Assembly (NCBI GenBank): GCA_041742255.1
Contig: JBGSIZ010000061.1
Coordinates: 1-9,490 of the forward strand
Reading direction: 5' to 3'
DNA from: JBGSIZ01 sp041742255
Lineage (GTDB): Bacteria; Pseudomonadota; Alphaproteobacteria; Rhodobacterales; Rhodobacteraceae
Length of the DNA stretch: 9,490 bases
In this document: piece by piece, positions 1 through 7,180 of the stretch
Position numbering within the stretch: the first letter of the stretch is position 1
Layout of the letters: every line of letters starts with the position of its first letter
The notes under the pieces: generated by a model
Told to the model about the DNA's origin: nothing
Databases searched by the model: none
What the model saw: the letters and a program-made list of their open reading frames with translations, nothing else
Translations under genes and position numbers: made by a program

Positions 1-2268
1 GCGCGACCGGGACCGGGTGCGCTTGGGTTGGTCAGACGCAGGGACCGGGGCGGCAACGGCGGCACCATCGTCCTCGTCGCCTTCCTCATCATCGTCCGAC
101 GCATCACCGTCTGCCATCGCCTCGGCACCGTTTTCGGCACCATTGGCGGGACCACCCCGACGCCGCCGACGACGGCGACGCTTTTTCTTGGGCTTGTCAT
201 CGCCATCGGCAGCAGGCTCGGACACGGCGGCAGGCGCGCGGGTCGGTGCGGCCACCGCAACATCCTCTTCCTCCTCGTCGGGGGTCTCCTCCACCAACAG
301 GTCATCCTCGTCCTCGTCCTCCTCCAGCAACAGCGGATTGGGAACAACGGGACGGGCTTCAGGGACAAACCGGGTGGCGGTCTTGAACTTCTCGATTTGG
401 AAATCGGGCGAGATCAGGAACGGATCACACTCCAACCGAACAGCCATGCCATACACGGCCTCAATCTCGGCAATGGCCTCCCGCTTTTGGTTCATGAGGA
501 AGTTGACAATACCCACGGGGGCCTTGACCAACACTTCCTTGGACCGGGCGCGGACACCTTCTTCTTCGATCTGGCGCAGGATGGACAACGACACGTTGTC
601 ATCCGACCGCAGCAACCCGGTGCCGTGGCAATGGGGGCACGGCTGGGTGGTGGCTTCCAACATACCGGGGCGCAGACGCTGGCGGGACATTTCCAACAAA
701 CCAAAGCCGCTGATCCGGCCTACCTGAATGCGGGCGCGGTCGGTTTTCAACTTGTCCTTGATCCGCTTTTCAACGGCGGCGTTGTTCTTGCGCTCGTCCA
801 TGTCGATGTAGTCGATGACGATAAGACCGGCCAGATCGCGCAACCGCAATTGGCGGGCGATCTCGTCGCTGGCCTCAAGGTTGGTTTTCAAGGCGGTCTG
901 TTCAATCGACCCTTCCTTGGTCGCGCGGCCAGAGTTGACGTCGATCGCCACCAGCGCCTCGGTCACACCAATGACGATGTAACCGCCACTGGGCAACTGC
1001 ACGGTGGGGTTGAACATCGCGGCCAGATAGCCTTCGACCTGATAGCGGGCGAACAAGGGCATCTGTTCGGCATAGGGTTTCACGTTCTTGGCGTGGGACG
1101 GCATGATCATCTTCATGAACGCCTTGGCGTCACGATACCCGGCCTCGCCTGCGACAATGACCTCGTCGATCTCTTTGGAATACAGATCGCGGATGGTGCG
1201 CTTGATCAGATCGCCTTCTTCGTAAATCTTGGCAGGGGCGATGGATTTCAGGGTCAGTTCGCGGATCTGTTCCCACATCCGCTGCAAATATTCGTAATCG
1301 CGCTTGATCTCGGCCTTGGTGCGCTGGCTGCCGGCGGTGCGGATGATCAGGCCGGCACCATCGGGCACCTCCATCTCGCCTGCGATTTCCTTCAGCTTTT
1401 TGCGGTCCACGATGTTGGTGATCTTGCGGGAAATGCCGCCGCCTCGGGCGGTATTGGGCATCAGAACGCAATAGCGGCCCGCGAGCGAAAGATAAGTGGT
1501 CAGGGCGGCACCCTTGTTGCCACGTTCTTCCTTGACGACCTGCACCAGCATGATCTGGCGGACTTTGACGACCTCCTGGATCTTGTAACGCTTGGGGCGG
1601 GGCTTGCGAACGGGGCGAACCTCTTCACTGTCGTCTTCTTCGGCGACCGATTCGATGGTGTCGTCTTTTTCGACGACGGAAACGATACCGTCGTCCTCGT
1701 CATCGCTGTCGTGGGTCTCGGGGGTGTCGACGGGCGTGTCGGCGACGGACATCATCGGGCTCAGACCTTCGTCGGCGCCCTCCTCGTCCGGATCGGACAT
1801 ATCCAGCACTTCCATGCCGGCGATGTCGCCCGAAACGCGGTCTTCTGCTGCGTCGGCCTCCATCGACGTTGTGGCATCGGCAGACCGGGCATCGGCGGCT
1901 TGCGGACGGGACCGGGTGCGGGACCGGGTGACCCTTTTGGGGCGATCCTGTTCGTCTTCCTCGGCCGCAAGGCTTTCGGCATAAGCGCGTTCTTCGGCCA
2001 ACAGGGCCTGACGATCCGCGACAGGGATCTGATAATAATCCGGGTGGATTTCAGAAAAGGCGAGGAACCCATGGCGATTTCCACCATAATCCACAAACGC
2101 CGCCTGCAGTGACGGTTCTACACGGGTGATCTTGGCAAGGTAGATATTCCCGGCAAGCTGGCGCTTGGCCTGACTTTCGAAATCAAATTCCTCGACCTTG
2201 TTTCCGTCCACAACGACCACGCGCGTTTCTTCGGCGTGAGTCGCATCGATAAGCATTTTCTTTGGCAT
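1..2268 (-). CDS. rne: Ribonuclease E, N-terminal 756 residues (3' end beyond window)
   Basis: Essential endoribonuclease for mRNA decay and rRNA/tRNA processing, usually the scaffold of a degradosome. The frame is open from the ATG at 2268 to base 1. It starts MPKKMLIDAT, and the S1 domain begins near residue 38. S1 is interrupted by an acidic, low-complexity insertion (about residues 84-228) before resuming at KEERGNKGAALTTY (245-258). The catalytic DNase I-like part has Asp443 (AIDVNSG) and Asp486 (VIDYIDMD), the same 43-residue spacing as E. coli D303/D346. The zinc-link CPHCHGTG has Cys544 and Cys547. After about residue 640 the protein becomes acidic and disordered, with a basic block K694-R704 (three Lys, eight Arg) that is a likely RNA- or membrane-contact element. 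The ribosome site is weak (GGA about 7 bases before ATG). Identification is certain; the C-terminal partner-binding region cannot be seen. Confidence 0.97.
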   Translation of the reverse strand, partial: MPKKMLIDATHAEETRVVVVDGNKVEEFDFESQAKRQLAGNIYLAKITRVEPSLQAAFVDYGGNRHGFLAFSEIHPDYYQIPVADRQALLAEERAYAESLAAEEDEQDRPKRVTRSRTRSRPQAADARSADATTSMEADAAEDRVSGDIAGMEVLDMSDPDEEGADEGLSPMMSVADTPVDTPETHDSDDEDDGIVSVVEKDDTIESVAEEDDSEEVRPVRKPRPKRYKIQEVVKVRQIMLVQVVKEERGNKGAALTTYLSLAGRYCVLMPNTARGGGISRKITNIVDRKKLKEIAGEMEVPDGAGLIIRTAGSQRTKAEIKRDYEYLQRMWEQIRELTLKSIAPAKIYEEGDLIKRTIRDLYSKEIDEVIVAGEAGYRDAKAFMKMIMPSHAKNVKPYAEQMPLFARYQVEGYLAAMFNPTVQLPSGGYIVIGVTEALVAIDVNSGRATKEGSIEQTALKTNLEASDEIARQLRLRDLAGLIVIDYIDMDERKNNAAVEKRIKDKLKTDRARIQVGRISGFGLLEMSRQRLRPGMLEATTQPCPHCHGTGLLRSDDNVSLSILRQIEEEGVRARSKEVLVKAPVGIVNFLMNQKREAIAEIEAVYGMAVRLECDPFLISPDFQIEKFKTATRFVPEARPVVPNPLLLEEDEDEDDLLVEETPDEEEEDVAVAAPTRAPAAVSEPAADGDDKPKKKRRRRRRRRGGPANGAENGAEAMADGDASDDDEEGDEDDGAAVAAPVPASDQPKRTRSRSR
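1908..1930. repeat. 12-bp tandem repeat inside rne (unit GGGACCGGGTGC), third copy at 9-19
   Basis: GGGACCGGGTG occurs at 1908-1918 and 1920-1930, and again at 9-19. Read on the minus strand within rne, the copies encode Thr-Arg-Ser-Arg units: TRSRTRSR in the S1 insertion (about residues 113-120) and TRSRSR at residues 751-756. It is a coding microrepeat, not a mobile element. Confidence 0.7.
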
Positions 2269-2359
2269 TTTGTCCGTTCGCATGGCGCGCACAGAACCAC
2301 CCCGGTGGGGCGGCGGTGTGCGGGGCATGTCTGATAAGGGCGATCCGCGCGGCGACCAC

Positions 2360-2380
2360 AAAACCGCCCCTCGGGGCAGG
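2360..2380 (-). promoter_or_regulatory. Terminator- or attenuator-like hairpin in the rne leader
   Basis: On the minus strand a stem GCCC-CGAG-GGGC is extended by an outer CC/GG pair with one bulged T, and is followed at once by TTTT (plus-strand AAAA at 2360-2363). It lies about 92 bases before the rne start codon. It could end transcripts early as an attenuator, or form the 3' end of a leader-derived small RNA. The stem is short, so this is tentative. Confidence 0.3.
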
Positions 2381-2496
2381 CTCCATCCGGTCAAACTGTT
2401 GCGCGCGTTGCATCGCGGTTCTGCTCCGACGCCCACTGGGGCGCCCGTTCAAGGCCCGGCAGCGCTTGGAAACCTCACGCGGCACAGGGCGTTCTT

Positions 2497-2537
2497 CTGA
2501 CCCGGTCAGGGGTCAAATCCTCTGGTGCTGACGTCAG
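2497..2537. promoter_or_regulatory. Cluster of dyads upstream of rne, possible operators
   Basis: CTGACCCGGTCAG (2497-2509) is a 6-1-6 inverted repeat, followed by another GGTCA half-site at 2511-2515. The perfect 10-bp palindrome CTGACGTCAG lies at 2528-2537. They sit 230-270 bases before rne. No regulator is recognised, so binding is inference. Confidence 0.25.
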
Positions 2538-2610
2538 ATCCGATGTCTGGAGGTGTCCGCCACAGTGAAACTCTCAACAGGCGCGGCGATGGTTTTGGCG
2601 CACCGCCTGC

Positions 2611-2637
2611 CCTTCCCCCTTCTTACGGGACGGAAGG
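2611..2637 (-). terminator. Hairpin downstream of the transglycosylase-like gene
   Basis: CCTTCC (2611-2616) pairs with GGAAGG (2632-2637) and CCC (2617-2619) with GGG (2627-2629), leaving a 7-base loop and a 2-base bulge. It lies about 47 bases after the stop at 2684-2686. No T-run follows on the minus strand, so it may be a 3'-end stabilising or Rho-dependent structure, not an intrinsic terminator. Confidence 0.3.
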
Positions 2638-2683
2638 CGCCCTTTACAATCGGAAAACAATCGGGCCGATCATTTGACGGCTT

Positions 2684-3352
2684 TCAATGCGCCGCGGCGC
2701 ACTCGTCAAACCACACATCGCGATTGTGCGCTGGGGCACAGGTGCCAGACAGCACGGAGGCGATCCGGGCGGCGCGATCGTCTAACAAGGGACCACCCCG
2801 CGCCAGCATCAGGGTATCCGGGGCAATCAGCACAGCCAACAGGCGGATGAACTCCGGCTTGGCCAATGCAGAAACAGGGACGTCATAATGGGCGGCAGCG
2901 GCGGCGTAAAATCCATGGATCGTGCCCACTTCACCCGGTCCCGGTCCCATCGGCACCGTGTCCAGATACAGGGCCAGGATCTGCGGCTTGGTCAAACCCC
3001 GCTCCAGACCAAAGGCATAACCTGTCTGGCGAATCCGCTGAAGTCCGGGGGCAAAGGCATCAAAGGCCAGCGTCATGGCAAGGGTCTGTGTGATGGTCAT
3101 GGACCCTGCGCCGGGGGTGGTGGGGTCAATGCCGATATGGGCGGCAAAGGCGGGGTCTTCGACCGCGATCAACGCGGCGGCCCTGCCCTCGCCCAACCCA
3201 TCCGGGCCGTGCCCCTCAGCGATCAGTCGGTCGGCGCGGACCACAAGGGCGGGGGCAGCGTCACGCGCCTGCACATACCCCCAACCCCCATAAATCACCA
3301 CCAGCCCAAGGATCAGGACAAGCCCCGCAACCACCCGGCGCAGCATCCACAT
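2684..3352 (-). CDS. Membrane-anchored GT51 transglycosylase-like protein with altered active site
   Basis: A 222-residue protein with one N-terminal membrane segment (about residues 6-27) and a GT51 fold, the family that polymerises lipid II into glycan strands. Motif 1 is intact: EDPAFAAHIGID (65-76), with catalytic Glu65. Motif 2 reads GSMTITQTLAMTL (83-95) against the usual GGSTITQQLAKNL, so Ser, the second Gln, Lys and Asn are replaced. Motif 3 reads QRIRQ (105-109) where RKxxE is expected, so the second catalytic Glu is Gln109. Motif 4 (KPQILALYLD, 122-131) and the downstream GFYAAAAAHYDVP helix fit the family. Length is close to monofunctional MtgA, but there is no penicillin-binding domain. 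The gene starts 15 bases after the dctD stop, with GGGGCGG just upstream. It may be a weak enzyme, a non-catalytic lipid II binder, or a decaying paralogue of mtgA. Confidence 0.8.
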   Translation of the reverse strand: MWMLRRVVAGLVLILGLVVIYGGWGYVQARDAAPALVVRADRLIAEGHGPDGLGEGRAAALIAVEDPAFAAHIGIDPTTPGAGSMTITQTLAMTLAFDAFAPGLQRIRQTGYAFGLERGLTKPQILALYLDTVPMGPGPGEVGTIHGFYAAAAAHYDVPVSALAKPEFIRLLAVLIAPDTLMLARGGPLLDDRAARIASVLSGTCAPAHNRDVWFDECAAAH

Positions 3353-3367
3353 GCATCCGCCCCGCGA

Positions 3368-4699
3368 TCAGAGGTAATCAGAGCGTTGCAGGGTATATTT
3401 CGCCATCTTTTCGTTCAACGTGCGGCGTGGCAGGCACAATTCTTCCATGACGGCGACAATGCTGCCCTTGTGGCGGCGCATGGTGTTGTCGATCAACATC
3501 CGCTCGAACGCTTCCACAAACTCCTTCAACGGTTTGCCCTCGGTGGTCATGGCGGGGCGGCTGTCGTCGGTATCGGCCATCAAGAGCGAGGCGATGGTGC
3601 CGGTGCCCCGGCGGTTCTGCAACACGGCGCGCTCGGCCACGTTGATCAACTGGCGGACGTTTCCGGGCCATGGGGCCTGCAACAACTGGGCGGCTTCTTG
3701 GGCGCTGACCTTCGGGGCATCACAGCCATATTCATCGGCAAACCGGTCGCCCAGCGTGGTGAACAACGTCAGGATATCCTCGCCCCGCTGGCGCAGCGGC
3801 GGAACGGTGATGCGCAAGGCGGCCAACCGGTAGAACAGGTCCGGGCGCAGCACGCTCTCACATGTTTTATCCTGTTCCTGCAGGTTGCAGATGGCGACAA
3901 TTCGGGTTTCGGCGGGGGTGCCCTGTTCGTTGATGGCAGTCAGCAACCGGGCCTGCAACGCTGGGCTCAGAGCCTCGATATCCTCCAGAACCAATGTGCC
4001 ACCGCGGGCTTCTTCCATGGCAGGGATCGGTTCATCATCGCGGGGGGGGCCGAACAAACGGCGGGACAACGTATCCTCGTCAAAGGCGGCGCAAGCGATC
4101 AGAACAAACTTCTTGGCACCACGGGCACCAACGGCATGGAGCGCATGGGCCACCAAGGTCTTGCCGGTGCCGGTTTCGCCTTCGATCAGGCAATGACCAT
4201 CGGCCTGACCCAGATCAAGGATGTCCTCCTTGAGGCGGTCCATGGCCGGGCTGGACCCGATCAGCTTTTTCATCAACGCGGTGCCATCGGACAATTCACG
4301 GCGCAACGCACGACTGTCGAGCGTCAGTCGGCGGGCCTGGGTGGCCTTCTTGGCCAGTTCGGTCATCCGGTCGGGGTTGAACGGCTTTTCCAGAAAATCA
4401 AAGGCACCAATGCGCATGGCCTCGACGGCCATCGGGACATCGCCGTGACCGGTGATCATGATGACGGGCAAGGTGCTGTCGACACCCTTCAGCTTGCGCA
4501 GCAACTGCATCCCATCCATGCCGGGCATCTTGATGTCGCTGACGACGATGCCGGGGTAATCGGCGCTCAGGCCTTTCAGGGCATCCTCGGCACTGGCAAA
4601 CACTTCGGTGTCAAACCCGGACAGGGCCAACCACTGGCTGATCGACTGACGCATGTCCTTTTCGTCATCCACAATGGCGATCTTCATGGCCTTGGTCAT
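3368..4699 (-). CDS. dctD: DctD-family response regulator lacking the GAFTGA loop
   Basis: A 443-residue NtrC-type regulator. Its receiver domain (about 5-120) has the acidic pocket D11/D12, phospho-acceptor Asp55, Thr83 and Lys105. The AAA+ domain (about 145-365) has Walker A GETGTGKT (174-181), an arginine-finger region LRPDLFYRL (284-292) and sensor II WPGNVRQL (344-351). A Fis-type helix-turn-helix ends the protein (about 410-437). Between LFG (215-217) and ARGG (231-234), where sigma-54 activators carry GAFTGA, there is only a shorter acidic, proline-containing stretch. Walker B reads TLVLEDI (235-241) against the usual TLFLDEI. In the family DctD activates C4-dicarboxylate transport genes through sigma-54. 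This one probably does not work that way; Rhodobacter capsulatus NtrC, which also lacks GAFTGA, is a known precedent using sigma-70 polymerase. The start is favoured by GGAG 10 bases upstream. Seven bases separate it from dctB. Confidence 0.9.
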   Translation of the reverse strand: MTKAMKIAIVDDEKDMRQSISQWLALSGFDTEVFASAEDALKGLSADYPGIVVSDIKMPGMDGMQLLRKLKGVDSTLPVIMITGHGDVPMAVEAMRIGAFDFLEKPFNPDRMTELAKKATQARRLTLDSRALRRELSDGTALMKKLIGSSPAMDRLKEDILDLGQADGHCLIEGETGTGKTLVAHALHAVGARGAKKFVLIACAAFDEDTLSRRLFGPPRDDEPIPAMEEARGGTLVLEDIEALSPALQARLLTAINEQGTPAETRIVAICNLQEQDKTCESVLRPDLFYRLAALRITVPPLRQRGEDILTLFTTLGDRFADEYGCDAPKVSAQEAAQLLQAPWPGNVRQLINVAERAVLQNRRGTGTIASLLMADTDDSRPAMTTEGKPLKEFVEAFERMLIDNTMRRHKGSIVAVMEELCLPRRTLNEKMAKYTLQRSDYL

Positions 4700-4706
4700 C
4701 GCGTGA

Positions 4707-6464
4707 TCACTCCGCTGCTTGCTGGTCTTGTTTCAAGATAGGCAACTGCACTTCAAATACAGCCCCCCCCGACGCGCCATTGCGGGCGGTCAATCGTCCG
4801 CCAAGGTCGTTCACGATGCCCGACGAAATGGCAAGACCCAGACCAATACCGTCCCCGGCCTGCTTGGTGGTATAAAACGGCTCGAACAACGCATCGAGAT
4901 CCTCGATGCCGGGACCATTGTCGCGCACGGTCAACCGGACGGTTTCGCCGACGGTCAACAGGATATCGACCGAAGGGTCGCGCATCCCCTTGGTGGCGTC
5001 CAAGGCATTGCGCAGCAGGTTGATGATGACCTGTTCCAGACGCAACCGATCGCCCAATATCATGGCGGGTTCTGATGGCAAGGTGCGGGTGATGCTGACG
5101 GCGCGGGTCTTCAACTGTGGCTCCATCATGGACAGGGCAGAACTCACCGCATCCCTTGTATCCACAGGGGCAAACGCATCGGCACCCTTGCGGGCATAGG
5201 ACTTGAGCTGCCGGGTAATGGCCCCCATCCGGTCAATCAGATCGTCGATCCGCTGAAACGATGACAAGGCCTCGTCGGGCCTGCGGCGCTGCAAAAGCAA
5301 CCGGGCACCGGCCAGATAGGTTTTCATCGCGGCCAACGGCTGGTTCAACTCGTGGCTGACAGCGGCAGACATCTCGCCAAGGGCGGCCAATTTGGACGAC
5401 TGGGCAAGGCTCTGTTCGGCCACTTCCAACGTCTTTTCCACCTTTTCGCGCTCGGCGATTTCCTGCTGCAACCGCCTGTTCAACTGGCGCAACTCCGCCG
5501 ACTCGCGCTGAAAAAACAACGCGCGGGATGCGGTCTTGCGGGAAGACAGGAAAAACCCGAGCGCCAGCAGAATCGCAAATCCCATGATTTCGAGGGCCAG
5601 AACCCCGTTCACCCGTTCGCGCACGCTGTCGTACGTCGTGAAACTGACCATGCGCCACCCCTGAAACGGGACGCGGGCATCCCGGCGCATCACAGCCTCG
5701 CCCTGCAGATAGGCATCAACCGGAACAGACGTCCAATCCTGCGTGGCGCGAATGGCGCGCTCGATGGCGGACGGGGCGGATTGGCGTTGCAACGCGGTGG
5801 GTTCATCCAATCCGCGCCACCGGGGTTCAGTGGCCAATATGATCTGGCCCGCGCTGTCGGTAACGAACACGGCATCGGCCACACCGGCCCAACTGCGCTC
5901 CAGCTTTTGCAGGTCCACCTCGACCATGATGACGCCCAACGCGGCCCCGTTGGCCTCCATCCGGCGGGAATACACAAACGTGAATGCGCCGGTGTCTCGT
6001 CGGCTGACGGTGAAATTCGTGTTGTTGGCGCGCATGGCGTTTACAAAATAGGGGGACGATCGGTGACTTTCCCCCAGACGTGTGCGGTCGGTCGCGGCCA
6101 CGGTGCGACCATCCTTGTCCAGCAGCATCAGGGACGCAGCCCCGATTTCATCGACAAAGGACAACAATCGCTGCGTGGACAACGAATAATCGCGGGATGA
6201 CAGCGCGTTCAGCAGTTCGGGATCGCGGGCCAACAGTTGTGGCACAATGGAATTGCGCTGCAACTCGCTGATCAGGTTGCCGACATACAGGGTCAGACGC
6301 ACCTCGGCGCGGTTGCGGGTGGTCTCGGTAAACCGTTCGGTCAGATATTTGTTGGTCACCCAGATGACCGACAACGCCAACACGACAAACATGGAAATGG
6401 CAAACCTGACGACCCACCGGGTCAGGGTGCGCTGTTCCTTGCGGGTGAGGGTCGCATCAGACAT
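4707..6464 (-). CDS. dctB: DctB-family sensor histidine kinase
   Basis: A 585-residue inner-membrane kinase that senses C4-dicarboxylates in the periplasm and phosphorylates DctD. Membrane segments are at about 19-37 and 288-307, enclosing a periplasmic tandem-PAS (PDC/Cache-like) sensor with family-typical stretches such as DRTRLGESHRSSPYF (126-140) and VFVTDSAGQIILATEPRW (199-216). A coiled linker (about 315-358) leads to the dimerisation domain with His371 in AAVSHELNQPLAAM. The ATPase domain has the N box (NLLRNALDA, Asn486), G1 (VRDNGPGI, Asp515), F box (LFEPFYTTK) and G2 (GIGLGLAIS). All catalytic motifs are intact. It starts 45 bases after purQ with only a weak ribosome site. No dctPQM or dctA transporter adjoins it, so its true ligand is inferred from family resemblance. 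Confidence 0.93.
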   Translation of the reverse strand: MSDATLTRKEQRTLTRWVVRFAISMFVVLALSVIWVTNKYLTERFTETTRNRAEVRLTLYVGNLISELQRNSIVPQLLARDPELLNALSSRDYSLSTQRLLSFVDEIGAASLMLLDKDGRTVAATDRTRLGESHRSSPYFVNAMRANNTNFTVSRRDTGAFTFVYSRRMEANGAALGVIMVEVDLQKLERSWAGVADAVFVTDSAGQIILATEPRWRGLDEPTALQRQSAPSAIERAIRATQDWTSVPVDAYLQGEAVMRRDARVPFQGWRMVSFTTYDSVRERVNGVLALEIMGFAILLALGFFLSSRKTASRALFFQRESAELRQLNRRLQQEIAEREKVEKTLEVAEQSLAQSSKLAALGEMSAAVSHELNQPLAAMKTYLAGARLLLQRRRPDEALSSFQRIDDLIDRMGAITRQLKSYARKGADAFAPVDTRDAVSSALSMMEPQLKTRAVSITRTLPSEPAMILGDRLRLEQVIINLLRNALDATKGMRDPSVDILLTVGETVRLTVRDNGPGIEDLDALFEPFYTTKQAGDGIGLGLAISSGIVNDLGGRLTARNGASGGAVFEVQLPILKQDQQAAE

Positions 6465-6509
6465 CCGCGAACTCTACGGCGCTCCGCCCCACCAGACAAG
6501 GCGCGGGGA

Positions 6510-7178
6510 TCAGGCGGACGCCATCTGGTCCAGCAACCCGCGAAAAAGCGCCTGCCCGTCGGTGCCACCGTGCAAGGCATCAATGGCGCGCTCGGGATGG
6601 GGCATCATGCCCAACACACGGCGGTTTTCCGACAACACGCCTGCAATATCGCCTGCGGCCCCGTTCGGGTTGTCAACATAGGTGAACGCGATCCGGTCCT
6701 CGGCCTGCAACCGGGCCATGGTGTCGGGGTCCACGAAATAATTGCCGTCATGATGGGCCACGGGCACCTGCACAACGGCACCCCGGTTATACCCTTGGGT
6801 AAAGGCACTGTCGGTGGTGGTCACGGCAAGGGCGACGGTCTTGCACACAAACTTCAATCCGGCATTGCGCATCAACACCCCGGGCAACAGCCGGGTCTCG
6901 GTCAACACCTGAAACCCGTTGCACACGCCCAAGGCATATCCGCCCCGGTTCACATGGTCCACCACACCGCGACACACCGGGGACTGGGCCGCAATGGCCC
7001 CGCACCGCAGGTAATCGCCAAACGAAAATCCGCCCGGAATGGCCACCATATCCACGCCCGCAGGCAGCGTGGCATCCTTGTGCCAGACCATGGTCACATC
7101 GGCACCCGCAGCAGTCAGGGCAACAGCCATATCGCGGTCGCAATTGGATCCCGGAAACTGGATCACGGCAGCTTTCAT
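6510..7178 (-). CDS. purQ: FGAM synthetase glutaminase subunit PurQ
   Basis: Class I glutamine amidotransferase that releases ammonia from glutamine for conversion of FGAR to FGAM in purine synthesis, in complex with PurS and PurL. The 222-residue protein starts MKAAVIQFPGSNCDRD. The nucleophile is Cys86 in ALGVCNGFQ, and the His194/Glu196 pair lies in MMPHPERA. Length matches the family. The frame is open further upstream, but the ATG at 7178 is chosen because AGGAGA sits 6 bases before it and the family N-terminus begins there. The gap to the preceding DUF3592 stop is two bases, so translation is probably coupled. Confidence 0.98.
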   Translation of the reverse strand: MKAAVIQFPGSNCDRDMAVALTAAGADVTMVWHKDATLPAGVDMVAIPGGFSFGDYLRCGAIAAQSPVCRGVVDHVNRGGYALGVCNGFQVLTETRLLPGVLMRNAGLKFVCKTVALAVTTTDSAFTQGYNRGAVVQVPVAHHDGNYFVDPDTMARLQAEDRIAFTYVDNPNGAAGDIAGVLSENRRVLGMMPHPERAIDALHGGTDGQALFRGLLDQMASA

Positions 7179-7180
7179 TC

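Larger units (their letters stand above)
2269..2683. other. Non-coding region upstream of rne (probable rne promoter and leader)
   Basis: This 415-base gap separates the rne start from the stop of the transglycosylase-like gene; both are on the minus strand. I find no convincing gene: open frames here lack ribosome sites and recognisable protein sequence. It holds a hairpin just after the upstream gene (2611-2637), a repeated ACAATCGG (2646-2653 and 2657-2664, 11 bases apart), two dyads near 2497-2537, a terminator-like hairpin (2360-2380) and a small GC hairpin (about 2297-2308) close to the rne start. No clear -35/-10 pair stands out. In E. coli the rne leader is long and mediates feedback control by RNase E itself; a similar role here is inference from length and structure only. 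Confidence 0.55.

Noticed and set aside
301..325. CCTCGT-type hexamer repeats as a possible tandem-repeat locus
   Set aside because: They are Glu/Asp codons (GAG, GAC) in the acidic tail of RNase E; low-complexity coding explains them.
28..2112. A 694-codon open frame on the plus strand, opposite rne
   Set aside because: It mirrors the rne reading frame; codon bias of GC-rich rne on the other strand removes stops. Its protein has no recognisable domain, and rne motifs on the minus strand are unambiguous.
2262..2531. Small plus-strand open frames in the rne upstream region as possible new genes
   Set aside because: They overlap each other in different frames, lack good ribosome sites and have compositions expected of random GC-rich DNA.
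2888..4741. A 617-codon open frame on the plus strand, opposite the GT51-like gene and dctD
   Set aside because: It spans the boundary between two clear minus-strand genes, is Gly/His/Gln-rich in the manner of antisense frames, and matches no family I know.
6465..6509. A terminator separating purQ from dctB
   Set aside because: The 45 bases contain GC-rich complementary pieces but no clean stem followed by a T-run on the minus strand.
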